Shown here piece by piece: positions 51,601 through 63,600 of a stretch of DNA of 64,000 nt; the first letter of the stretch is position 1; every line of letters begins with the position of its first letter. This stretch comes from Bugulina stolonifera (taxonomy: Eukaryota > Bryozoa > Gymnolaemata > Cheilostomatida > Bugulidae), in assembly GCA_935421135.1 (NCBI GenBank), contig OW285188.1, positions 6,748,733 to 6,812,732 on the forward strand, written 5' to 3'. A program made the translations under genes and the position numbers. The notes under the pieces were generated by a model. It was not told the DNA's origin, made no database searches, and saw only the letters and a list, made by a program, of their open reading frames with translations.

Positions 51601-54600
51601 GAAGAAGAGTGGGAGGAGGGTGAAGGTGATGAGATGACAGAACTGTTTGGCCGACTCATCGTCATCTGACTCCTAGTCACACTCCGGGAAAGGTTCCGGG
51701 ATATAAAACCATCCGAAAATATAGCACCACAGTCATCAATGCGCAGCAAATTTTCTAACTAAATACTCTAGTAATGGAATTACTGCATTCTGGGAGGCTT
51801 TAGTACCAATGATTAAAGGACGGAGGATTTGCAACAGTGAGCTATTTATATATGCTTACATCATTTCCTCAAAGGTAAACCGTGAATGGCTGTTATTCGC
51901 TGCATTAAAGAGACACGTGCTAGCATTCTAGTTTCTGCATACTTCATCCTGGTATTTATTAACCGTGTCAACTATTTGGATTTAATGCTGACATATTTAT
52001 TATTGAGGGTAAACAGCAAGTCAGTGCCATTTCTTCTGGCAAGATGAAATGAAAATATGTAATTTTTTGTTTAATTCACCCAATAAACGTATAAAATAAT
52101 AGGATTTCACTGACATTAGTATAATCCTACCAAGTCATTCCACCACCTGATTGGAGAGGCTTGACGTAGTGCGTAATTATTTAAAACTATTTGTTTGTTG
52201 GATTTGGTGTGATGACACTTATACAATGGTATTATCACAGGGATAACAAGTACAACATGTGTCGATGCAGTGTCTGGAGGGATAGAGAATTGTCCCCCCC
52301 TTGGTGTATTATGTTATATTACAGTCTGTTGAAATGTTACGAGAATTCATAGCCTGATTTAGTTCAAACAGATGATTCAATTACTGTATCATAGTTCATG
52401 GGCCGGACTTGTCACTATAAAATATTCTTGTGGCGACAAGTAGGGTTTTTCTAAGGATTGGGATACGCAATATAATTTTACGAATTAGTGTCACAAAGGC
52501 TGAAAGTCTATCCACGCGAGCCCAATTTCAGTAGTAACACACCAGTTTTACTGGCACCGGTTTCAAATGATTTAAATCGTGTCAGTGGACCATCATAACA
52601 GATGTGGGCGCAGAGTTTTTCAAAAACCAGTGACATCTGATTGGCCAATTCAAGAATGAAATGACTATTTTTACTAGAAACTAAACTGCTTAACTTTGTC
52701 AATATCTTTCACAAGACAGGAGTTTAATTTTTTTTATATTATGCAGAATTCAATTTACAAAATGAAATATTTTTCAACTTTAAAATGAAAACTTTCAGCA
52801 TATGATATGTGAATAGATTAATATTTAGTTTAGAATAATGATTATTTTATTTATATTACCATTATTCAAATATCGATAGTACTCGATACCATTAATTTAT
52901 TACCACATACATAGAAAGCAGTTCTCACTGATTACTTTTACTAGCGATTGTCATCCCAAATCCACAAGTTTGTGAAATCTCATTATATTTGCAATAGAAA
53001 AATCTTTTAGTTCGATCAACTGACTTGCATTCAACTAAATAAACCTGCGCAGAAACTTTAAACCAAATTCCTATTGGCCTCTCAATATGTTTTCTGTCCA
53101 CAGACGGAGTTATTTTTGGTAATCGTTCACAGCCCGGTGTGGCACAGCTCCGATAGTAATATGACCCTGTCCTTGCCTTAAACGCTTTTGTCACGCAACT
53201 GCCATAGCAAAACGTGCCGGGATGAATAGATCTTCACAGTGAGGATCATAAACATTTCCTAGATAATATTTTACCATGGATAATGTTAGTTTTTAGCAAT
53301 TAATTTGCAGTATTGGTATCACTGTCGATTTGAGGCTGTTCTAATGGATCTCTATGTCTGCTGGTCTTCTGATTTAAGAATTTCTTCAGTTGTTGAGCGG
53401 CCTACTACACCCCGAGATTCTGACACACTGGGGTATTCTTCTCCGTACCATGCATAGCCTGTCACATTACGTAGAAGTAGCCAGAGTGCCACAACCTCGC
53501 ACGCAGGTGCTTAGAACTAACTATTAAGGCTAGTGTAAAGACTAATCCAGTAGTTAGAGCACACACCCTTTTCATTTTCAGTCAATTGACAAAAAACATT
53601 GCTGTACCCAAAGACTGACCAAACTCCGTCACCGTTTTACATCACTAAATCAACTCTTGGAACATAATCACTTGCTTCCTCCAATGTGTACATCAATTGA
53701 AAATAACAACTGTTTGAAATTAGAATAATCCCACTCCAGATACAGCATATAAATTCTATATATTTAGTGTCGTTGAGACTAAGTTTCAGGCACAGGTCAA
53801 CTAGCTGAAAAATTTTCCGGAACACTCCCGTCACAGAGTCGCGAACACATCGGCCTGGGCCAAAAGCAAAATCCTCATTGTTGTGTGAGGAACCTATATG
53901 TAGGTGTGCCGTTGAGCTAGAGATGGTGTTCTCCGACCAAGAAAACTCCCAGGTCAATAGCCTTTTGGGCCTAGGCTAGACAGTCAACTTAGGGTTTTTA
54001 TTTGCGACCCAGGTCAACCCAAGAGGTCGCGAAGACACTAATTATTGCCTGGAGTTTCAAGATTAGTAATTATGTATCAGAAGTGAATCAAGTAGTGATC
54101 GTATCAATCAAATTGTATATTGGATATTAGGAGCTTGTATGAGAGTGGAAGAGTTTGCCTTTCACCCAGCCGAACGCGAGACTTGAAGAGATGGTTCTAA
54201 GGTTTGCAGATTAGCGAGCTAAACACTGTACCAACTTGCCGTTGACTAGCAGGTACTCAAGACATGTGTATGTGCATGTATGTAATACAAGTTTAGGGAG
54301 CAGCCTAAGGTGTGAGAGATGTGTATGGGTGGTGAGGAACACTGAGAGACATGTGTATATGGGGGGAGGGGGGTTGCGGAAGGTACTGGGTATAAGGAGA
54401 AGAGTTGTGAAGAGGCACTGTGCTTAAAGAGAGGAGCTGTAGAAAGGCACTGTGAGAGAGTACAGGACTGACAGGTTAATGTGTTCCCATTTACTTCAAA
54501 CAACAAACAATAATGTATAAAATATGGGTTATTCAAAGTACTAATACACTTGGGCTTGCAGATTGATGAGGCTTTCAAATAAATGAAGATAAATGACTTT

Positions 54601-57600
54601 AAGCAGAGTCAACATTTCCAATGTTAATAATAACAATAAATAAAGGATAATGCCGCAGGGAACGTTACTATTACAATAATAAAAAATATTTTAATAAACC
54701 AGAGTTAATGTGAAATTAAGTATGCTTAGGTATGGATTAACGGCGTGAGGTATTTACTGTGTACACAAGGTAATGGTGGTAGTTAGGGTAGTGGGAGATT
54801 TAGGAGAGAATGAGGTGTCGGAAGAAGTACCACCCATTCATTTTCCCTAGATCAAAGAGGGATGGAGGCTAGCTTGACCCTCTTTCACATGCATGTACAT
54901 ACGCAATATATACAGCATGGCCTAGCAATCGAATGAACTAGCGAATAGCTGAAAACATACAACTGACATAATAGATGATTTAACAACTAACCCTGGCCCA
55001 GTTGAAGTCCATGGGTACAGTAGGTGGCGTCACCTCGGGTTTCTCAACTATGCAACCTTTCTTCAACAGATCAGAGTATATATCCCTGCAATATACATGC
55101 TGATGTAACGCATTCATCTAATCACATTATTCATACATGTGCTGTGAGGCTACACAATTGACCACAGACATTATATGCTCTCCTAGCCAATGAGATAAGA
55201 GGTTACATACTCTCCTAGCCAATGAGATAAGAGGTTACATACTCTCCTAGCCAATGAGATAAGAGGTTGCACAATCACCTGATTACGTCACCCAAGTCAT
55301 TGAAGCTGTCGGGAACAGCTGCTCCTGCCGCCTTCAGAGCTTTGTTCTTAGCAGCAGCAGTTTCACTTTCTGCGTTGGCCGAGGCTCCAGCGTGACCAAA
55401 TTGAACCTGTGAATAGAGAACACAGGCTATAATGAGCTTTAGATAGTAAATGCTACTAAACACAATAGTTGATAGAATAATAATCTCTGATGGTAGTAAT
55501 AGATATAACAAAATAGCACATCTACATCTATGCTCGGAATTTAGAGTGAAAAACTGGGAACAAAGTTAACATGTGAAAATATTTGAATATATAGAAACTA
55601 AGTAGTAGGGTAGTGTTCTACTTACATCCGAAGTGAACATAGATGCACATGTACCAATACACCAGCACACCATACGCTTGGTAATACGGCCATCTTTAAT
55701 TCCCTCACAGATATCGTATTCTTCGCGACCTCCCACCTGCAACGACGATACAAACGGGAAGTGACACAGGGCTCCATCTAGTGAAGAGTAATGTGCCACA
55801 ACTACACATGTACCTTTAACCACCATTACCCAAAGATATGTTTAACTGTTGAATGAATTGTCGTAGGCTGGAGAGCATGTGGGCAAAGGGCCAGCAGGGC
55901 GGTGAGCTACTCATAAACATGAAAGGGCTTGTCACATGTGATATGTCTAATTAGTAAACATAAATATTAATTTGTTAATTCTTTAATCCACAGGTGCTAG
56001 TAGGCCTATAGCTAATCTGTCCATCTCACAGTGAGAGAGTAGGGTATATGAATGAATCAGGGGACAAAACATGGACCCTACGTGTCAATGCACTCAAAGT
56101 AAGCACATTAAGTGTTGGGGTAAACAACCAACAGGGGGTTAAACTAACAGTTCACCACTTCCTTCTACCTCCAGCATATCTTTCCTACAGATTCTGCTCT
56201 ACACTTTCTGACTTCCACTTCCACTTATATAATATAACATGCATTTCAATATAAGTACTCCATAGAGTACGCTTGTAATGGTATTATATAAGAGAAGAAG
56301 ATCACGTTGCTAAGGTGTTCTGAGTGGTGAAGCGTCAAAGGTACATAAGCAATAAAACTTGTTGATGTTCCGGTAGATCTACCTGTGACAATTAAACTAA
56401 CTATTTATCTCATGCATAACATATATATTAACATGTTTTCATAAGAGTTGGCACAGTCTGTAGGAACCAGAGCTATTAACTATATCTGAAATCAGGTGAA
56501 GTTTGATACTTCGGATAAGAATAATAAAATAGTGGTGGTAAACAACCAGAGACATGCATATGTAGGCCATATACGGTACACTATGTATGTGCAGGGAGGT
56601 GGGTGGTCTATGTAAACATACTATAAGCATACCTCGCCAAGCACCACTATTATCTTTACATCAGGTTCAGCCTCGTATCTCATAACATGGTCCATAAACG
56701 TAGAGCCTGGGTACCTTTGAGACAAACAATCATAGTTTAAGAAGAGCAAAAACAGGGTGTTTACATGCATATCAAACCCTCTGTTTAGATAGTGGACTGC
56801 TCTAAACATCATAAAACTTTTCATGTTAAAATATTAGCAAAGGATGTACCGGATAGCCGTCGCTTAGACATGGAAGACTAGAGTCTAGACCGTAGCTGGG
56901 AAGCAGACAATAGGAAATTAATAGACTATAGACTAATAATTTAAACTTCTCACGAATCATGCCACATGGCTGTGACAGAATGGCAAGTGATTTAGTTAAA
57001 AGTGAAATATTTGAAAGAAGCAGGTGGTCTGGTGAAGTACAGACATACTGAGTGTCTTACTGGACACCTCAGCTGCTTAATCCAATATGACAATTCACTT
57101 TTAAATTAATTACTCATAAAATCAAACGATCAGCCAGACTATTACCGGTCGGAAACAGGGAACTGCTATGTCACCCAACCTAATAAGATGCCACGTGCTG
57201 CTCAAACACTCAACAACTGTATATGAGCAGCAATTAAACATAGGAGAAAACGCTAGTTGATTAAAATGTGAAATGGTTGGAATTGCCCACCCAGTGTACC
57301 AGCCAAAAATAGGAAAGACAACTACAAAACAGGGTGTTAAGTTTTCTAAATGATGCAATGTTGGGCCATCATTTGAAATATGTATCATTAATAATAAAGA
57401 AATGAACTAAGAACTACATGCATCTAGGAAATCAATAGTAGATTTAAACCAGAGTGTTGCTAATGGTTGACCAGAGTAAACCCTCTCTCACCTGTCACCT
57501 CCTATAGCCACGCCCTCAAACACGCCATCTGTGTTATGAGAGATGATATTGTTCAGCTCATTGGACATTCCCCCAGACCTTGACACATAGGCTACACTGC

Positions 57601-60600
57601 CTGGACGGTAGAGTTTAGAGGCTAGAATATTGTCCATCATACCACCAGTGTTTCCTATCTTAAGGCACCCTGGTTTGATACCTCCCACCTACAACATATC
57701 CATTGCAAACTGTGTGAATAGGAACTCTTTGGAGTTGAAAATAACATAACAGTCAGCATATTTGGATAATAAATGATATGATGTGTATTGTACGAAAACA
57801 ACAACTTACTCCTACATTTCAAGAATAAGACGTGGATAGTAGAATTATCTCCCATGACGTTGCTTCAGTATAATAGTATACACACGATGCTACTACTTAC
57901 CGTTGCAGGTCCTATAATAGTAACTCCCTTCTCATTGGCTACTTTGAGTATCTCCCTTGTCTTGTTCTCCGGTATACCCTCTGCTATGATAGCTATGCAC
58001 TTTATCTGAGGGAATTCCAGGGCTTCCATCGTGCTGTCATATGCTGACCTCAGCGACGCAAAGTTAACGAGAACACTAGCTTCAGGGTGCTTGGTCATAG
58101 CATCCTTCATCTGTTTATATACTGTAATATGTGGTGTACTAATAGTAATATTTACTGTAACATTTGGTGCAATAATAGTAACATATACTGTAATATATGG
58201 TGTCCTATTAGTAATATTGTAATGGTTTCTGTGTTTTGGTGCGGTCGTCCTTGGACGACTATCGACCCAGAAATGAAGCGCCTATGAGTGGTAATAGGAC
58301 TTCGCATTACATGAAAGATCGAGCGGTCTCAGTAGCCCAAATACTACCAAAGACGACCCATCTGATCTCAAGTCCGACCTTCAGACTATACAGTGAAAGA
58401 GAGTAATTCAACCTAGTAGGCGGTTCGCAAAGCGAATGACCTAGTAAAAGGAAGAGAAAGTCCCTGTATCAAGTATAGATGTGTCTTTATTGAAAGCCAA
58501 GTGTAGACTGAGACAATGAACAGTAAAACAGTGCCCTTTATATAGTATAAGGACTTCCGGCCGACATGACGTCGGGAAAAGACGACGTGTGGTCGTCCGG
58601 AAGTTGCGCAACAAGATGGCCGCCGGAAGCCCGACGGCCGACCCAAAATAGGTCGGGTTCTACAAAAGTTGCTTATAATGGTCCAATTCATGTACAAAAT
58701 GAATATCAATGGATTCTGAGAGGTCGGGCCTCTGTACATGGGTATAAAAGGCATTAAAAGACTTAGATATAATCATACAATCATATATAACAATATAAGA
58801 GTAAAGTACAAGCAGATATATACATGTATGCACGCAATAATGAGTGTCAGATGTAAGATACGACTGGGCGTACCATCACATAGCCCCCTCACACTAGGTC
58901 ATGGGTGTCTCTAGTGTCAAGTTAAGAAGGGTACGGTACAGTGTAGATTCTCTGGATACTATATCCAAGTCTGCTTGTACGAGCTGGAGTCGTCGGGGGT
59001 GGTTTAGATGCTGGTTGGCTAGTTCGCGAAGAGCTATTTCTCGAGCATAGAGGGGTTCCAGGTGTTGGCGTAGAGTGTCCCCCACCTGTTGACGGCTGGC
59101 AAGGTAGTGAATCCGTGGCTTGAGTTCAGCAAGTTGTTGCATGAACGACGGATCCGGAGATGCAGGACGTGTGGCATTCGGCTGAGTTAGTACAGGAGAT
59201 GCAGGAGGTGGGGACTGGACGGCAGGAGAGTCTGGAGTGGCTCGGAGTAGGTCCCTGGCAGGTGTATAAGGAGAGCGGTGCGGTGAGACCTCTAGTGTGG
59301 GCCTGGACTGCAGTGGCTCGATCAGTAGAGTCGGAGAAGCTGTACAAGAAGCTGCACATGAGACCTTGGGTGGAGAGCCTTCGTAGAGAGGGCCTGACTG
59401 AGGAGCAGGCATACTCTTCCTTGGAGCAGGCCTTGTCTTCCAAGAGGGTAGACGTCCGCGTCGGCCAGGGGGGCCGACACTTACTGCGGAGGTACTAGCA
59501 GGAGGTCGCCAGAGAGAAGGTCCAGCAGGAGTGGTAGGCGACGAGGAAGAGGAGGAGGTAGCATCAGAAGGTGCGGAGTCGGGGGTCTGTTCTGGAGATG
59601 GGCTGTGCCGTCTCTTGGGAGGTCGCTTCCTTGTTGAGGAGGAGCTGGGCAAATAAACTGGTTTATTTGTCCCCGACTGTCCGTCCATAGTAGGACGACA
59701 TGGTAGAAATGGTGGGGGATCCTTTACGCCCCACCATTCCATGAGGGCCCCATAGCTGGGCCCGTCCGTGAGGAAGAGACGTTTCCCACAGATACTGGAT
59801 CTCCGACTGAAGTGATGGCCTAGAGCATCACGGCTAACTGAGCTGCGTCCGCAGCGACAGTAGAAGCGGGCAAAGTGCTGCCAAATGTGAATGTTCAGTC
59901 TCTTGAGGGTGCCGGAGAAGCCACACTTCGCACATTTGAGGTTAGGTTGACTCCTTCTAGCCAAGTCGTCTCGGGCTTGTTGAGTGAAGGTACTAATCCA
60001 TGGCTTAGTGGCTCCGGAATGCTGGGACGACTCGATGGGCAGCTTGTCAGTGAGTTTGTGCAGCTTAATTGTAGCTAACTTCAGGGTAGAGGTAACAGGA
60101 GGTGGAGTGGGTGGAGGCGTGCCGTCTGGCGTGAGCGTCTTCCGTAGAGGAGATGCATCTACAACACATAATTCATCTGATGTGTAGCCTCCGCCTTCTA
60201 ACTCATGCTCTTTCCTGTGAGAATGTTCAGGGGAATTCTCCTCTGTCCCGACTGGTCTATGCCGAGTGGGGAGGGAGAGAGAATTCATGCCTGACAGTCT
60301 CACAGGTGTTGATTGTACCTCTAATTCTGATTCGGTCCTTACTGGTAACACTGAGATTTGCTTACCTTCAGCCGTGAAGACAGGCTGGTTGGAGTGATCC
60401 ATACTAGGAGGAGTAGCCGTCTCGTCTGCACGAGAATGAGAAAGGATACGAGTGCTGCTATTAACTTCACCAGTGACACGAGGAGTGCAGGAGTTGCTAC
60501 ATGTAGGGATACATGTGCTTCGGTGAAGTGCTGGACGAGAAAGGACTACTCGTCTGTGAGCTGTCGTATTTATACTAGCCGAGGGATGAGCAATTGACTC

Positions 60601-63600
60601 AATTGTAGGCAATGCCTCAGGCACATTTTCTTTGTTCGACTCGTCAAATAAGCGCGGGAACACGGCAATAGTTGCCTTCGATTGCTTCTTATCCGCTTTA
60701 GGGGACTTCGAGAGTTCGGCAATCTGTATTTTCGGCTGAAACTGTTCGGCAATGCTAGATTCCGTACAAGAGCGTTTTGCTTTGTGTACTTGAACTGCTG
60801 GCAGTATAGACTGTATCTCCGTCGTTGGGATTATGTCTTGAGGTTCGGCTACGCGACTTTTCGCGTCCTCTGGATCAGGTCGGGCTGTTGAAACTTGAAC
60901 ATTCTTCGAGAGGTTCAGAGGTAGCTCTCTGGTTTGGTCCAGCACGGTTTGCTCCGTGTCGATCCTCAGGCCGCGGACTTGGACTGTAGTGTCTGGCAGT
61001 TCTACACACGATAAGTCGTCCGTCGGGGCATACTGAATTTGGGCGGGAATCAATTGCTGATTAGTGTCGGGTCTGGACGTGGCCAGATCCTGTTGATCCT
61101 TCTGAGTTGAGGATAGGTCGGGTTTACCTTGTGAGGTTTGGTCCGACGGGGCGGGACATATGAGTCGTCCTTTCAGCCTTGGGGGGTGATCTGTGGTCAC
61201 TTCGGATGTGTCCGGCTTTGAGTGGGGTCGTTTCTTGCCTGATGTTGGCCTAGTGGGTTTAGGTTCATCCACTGTGACGGGTGTAGGTGACGCCGTCGGC
61301 CTGGAGTGTGATGGGCTAGTTACCCGTGGGGTTTTCTGTTTGGAGTGGCTACTCTTGACTTTAGGCTTAGTGGGTATAGGTTCTTCCACTAGGACGGGTT
61401 CTGATGTGTCCGTCGGCCTCAGTGGACGACCATTGTGGTTTGGTCCACTCTTCTTGGGTGTGGCCTCAGTAGGAATGGGTTCATCCACTGGGACGGGTTC
61501 TGATGTATCCGTCGGCCTTTGTGGACGACCATTGTGGGGTGGTCCACCTTCTCCTTGCTGGGCTCCAGTAGGAATGGGTTCGTCTACTGGGACGGGTTCT
61601 AGTGTGTCCGTCGGCCCGTCATCTGTGCCTTGACATTTCTGTAGGAGGGTATGTAGGGCTTTCCGTAGGAGGTCGGCGGGAAGCTCCTCTTGTGGCTTTG
61701 GAGGGTTGGCCTTGCCACCCTTGTTACTCTGGAAGGCTGTTCCGGTTTCCAGGGCTTCCTCCATATCATCGGGCTGTAACCATGTGTAGTACCAGCGTAG
61801 GCCGCGGTCGTGGACTGAGAGGCAGAACTTCTCTACAGCCCACTCTTCCAAAGATGCAGGGGGTGCTCCTTCAAAGGCTGTTGCCATCAGTCTGCGGATG
61901 AGAGCTGCATAGTCTCTGAGTGACGTGTGGGCTGACTGTTCCAGGGTGGACAGCTTCCATCGGGCTTCTCTGGCAGATAGTCCATACTGTTCCCTCAGTC
62001 GGGAAAATATCTCTTCGACTGATCGGGGTCGGCCGCATTCTTGTGCGGGCCCGTGTAGGGCGGCTCTAAGCCGTATGAGGCGTGCTCTGTCATTCCAGTT
62101 GCAACGCTCTGCCATAGCGGTGAAGTCTTCTATGAAGAGTTCGACGTCCTCTTGTCCGTTGTAGCTGAGTGTTTTGAGGTCCTGCTCGGCTTGGTACATT
62201 ACCTGCTGAAGCAGGTTCCTTATTCGGTCCATGTCGGTAGGGTGTCGGGTAGTGAGTAAAACTGCTTTGGTTTGTTAGGCCGTGTCGGCCTAATGGTCGT
62301 ACTGAGTACCGTCAATCTGTTCTGGATCCGAGGTCGGTCTTTGATTGAAGATCCGGCGTAGGTCGGGCTACATCCAGCGGAACCACGAGAATTATGGGTG
62401 CACTTTAGCGTTTGTCACCTTCTCGTATCCAAGGTTCCCGGGTCCGAGTCCTAAATCGCCGTAGAAGTATTGAAGAATGAGGTCGGTCGGTCACCCGAGG
62501 CCGAGGTCACCTTCCTTCGCTTCGTATCGTAAGAGTACGACCTTAGAATCCCACCGCTGCCACCAATGTAATGGTTTCTGTGTTTTGGTGCGGTCGTCCT
62601 TGGACGACTATCGACCCAGAAATGAAGCGCCTATGAGTGGTAATAGGACTTCGCATTACATGAAAGATCGAGCGGTCTCAGTAGCCCAAATACTACCAAA
62701 GACGACCCATCTGATCTCAAGTCCGACCTTCAGACTATACAGTGAAAGAGAGTAATTCAACCTAGTAGGCGGTTCGCAAAGCGAATGACCTAGTAAAAGG
62801 AAGAGAAAGTCCCTGTATCAAGTATAGATGTGTCTTTATTGAAAGCCAAGTGTAGACTGAGACAATGAACAGTAAAACAGTGCCCTTTATATAGTATAAG
62901 GACTTCCGGCCGACATGACGTCGGGAAAAGACGACGTGTGGTCGTCCGGAAGTTGCGCAACAAGATGGCCGCCGGAAGCCCGACGGCCGACCCAAAATAG
63001 GTCGGGTTCTACAAAAGTTGCTTATAATGGTCCAATTCATGTACAAAATGAATATCAATGGATTCTGAGAGGTCGGGCCTCTGTACATGGGTATAAAAGG
63101 CATTAAAAGACTTAGATATAATCATACAATCATATATAACAATATAAGAGTAAAGTACAAGCAGATATATACATGTATGCACGCAATAATGAGTGTCAGA
63201 TGTAAGATACGACTGGGCGTACCATCACAATATTCACTGTAATATATGGTGTGATAATAGTAATATATACGGGGTACTATCAGTAATATATACTATAATA
63301 TAAAAGGTGCTAATAACTAACAACAATATACAGTGTACATGTACATACATGTATATGCACACAGCAAATGATACAAATGCTGTATATATGTCGTACTTTA
63401 TATTATATATACATACTTGGTACTAAGATCTCCTTGTGACCCCAGTAGAACTTCTGTTTATGATCTCCTCTACAAGAGAATGTGTAATAATCTACCATGA
63501 GCACGTACAGTGTAGATCACATGTACATGTACATATAAGGTGTGTAACCTACATTGACAAGTACATATTACACATATCTCTAGTCAGTCAACCAGTCAGT

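Larger units (their letters stand above)
58218..63229 (-). mobile_element. Gag-only LTR retrotransposon (non-autonomous), 5012 bp
   Basis: Two direct 663-bp LTRs (5' LTR 62567-63229, 3' LTR 58218-58880, minus-strand sense) begin TGTGATGG and end CCATTACA and look identical along their length. ATAT flanks both sides (58214-58217, 63230-63233) as a 4-bp duplication. One base inside the 5' LTR is a primer-binding site, and a purine-rich tract precedes the 3' LTR. The only ORF is a 1112-codon Gag-like polyprotein. There is no protease, reverse transcriptase, RNase H or integrase, and no room for them. Identical LTRs and an intact ORF imply very recent insertion, with enzymes supplied in trans. 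It sits in an ACLY intron in the same orientation as the gene. Confidence 0.92.

Noticed and set aside
59126..62755. Many short + strand ORFs opposite the Gag ORF
   Set aside because: They are antisense shadows of a long GC-richer coding frame.
58413..63106. Paired 113-aa and 63-aa ORFs present twice
   Set aside because: They lie within the two LTR copies over promoter and leader sequence; no evidence of translation and no motif.
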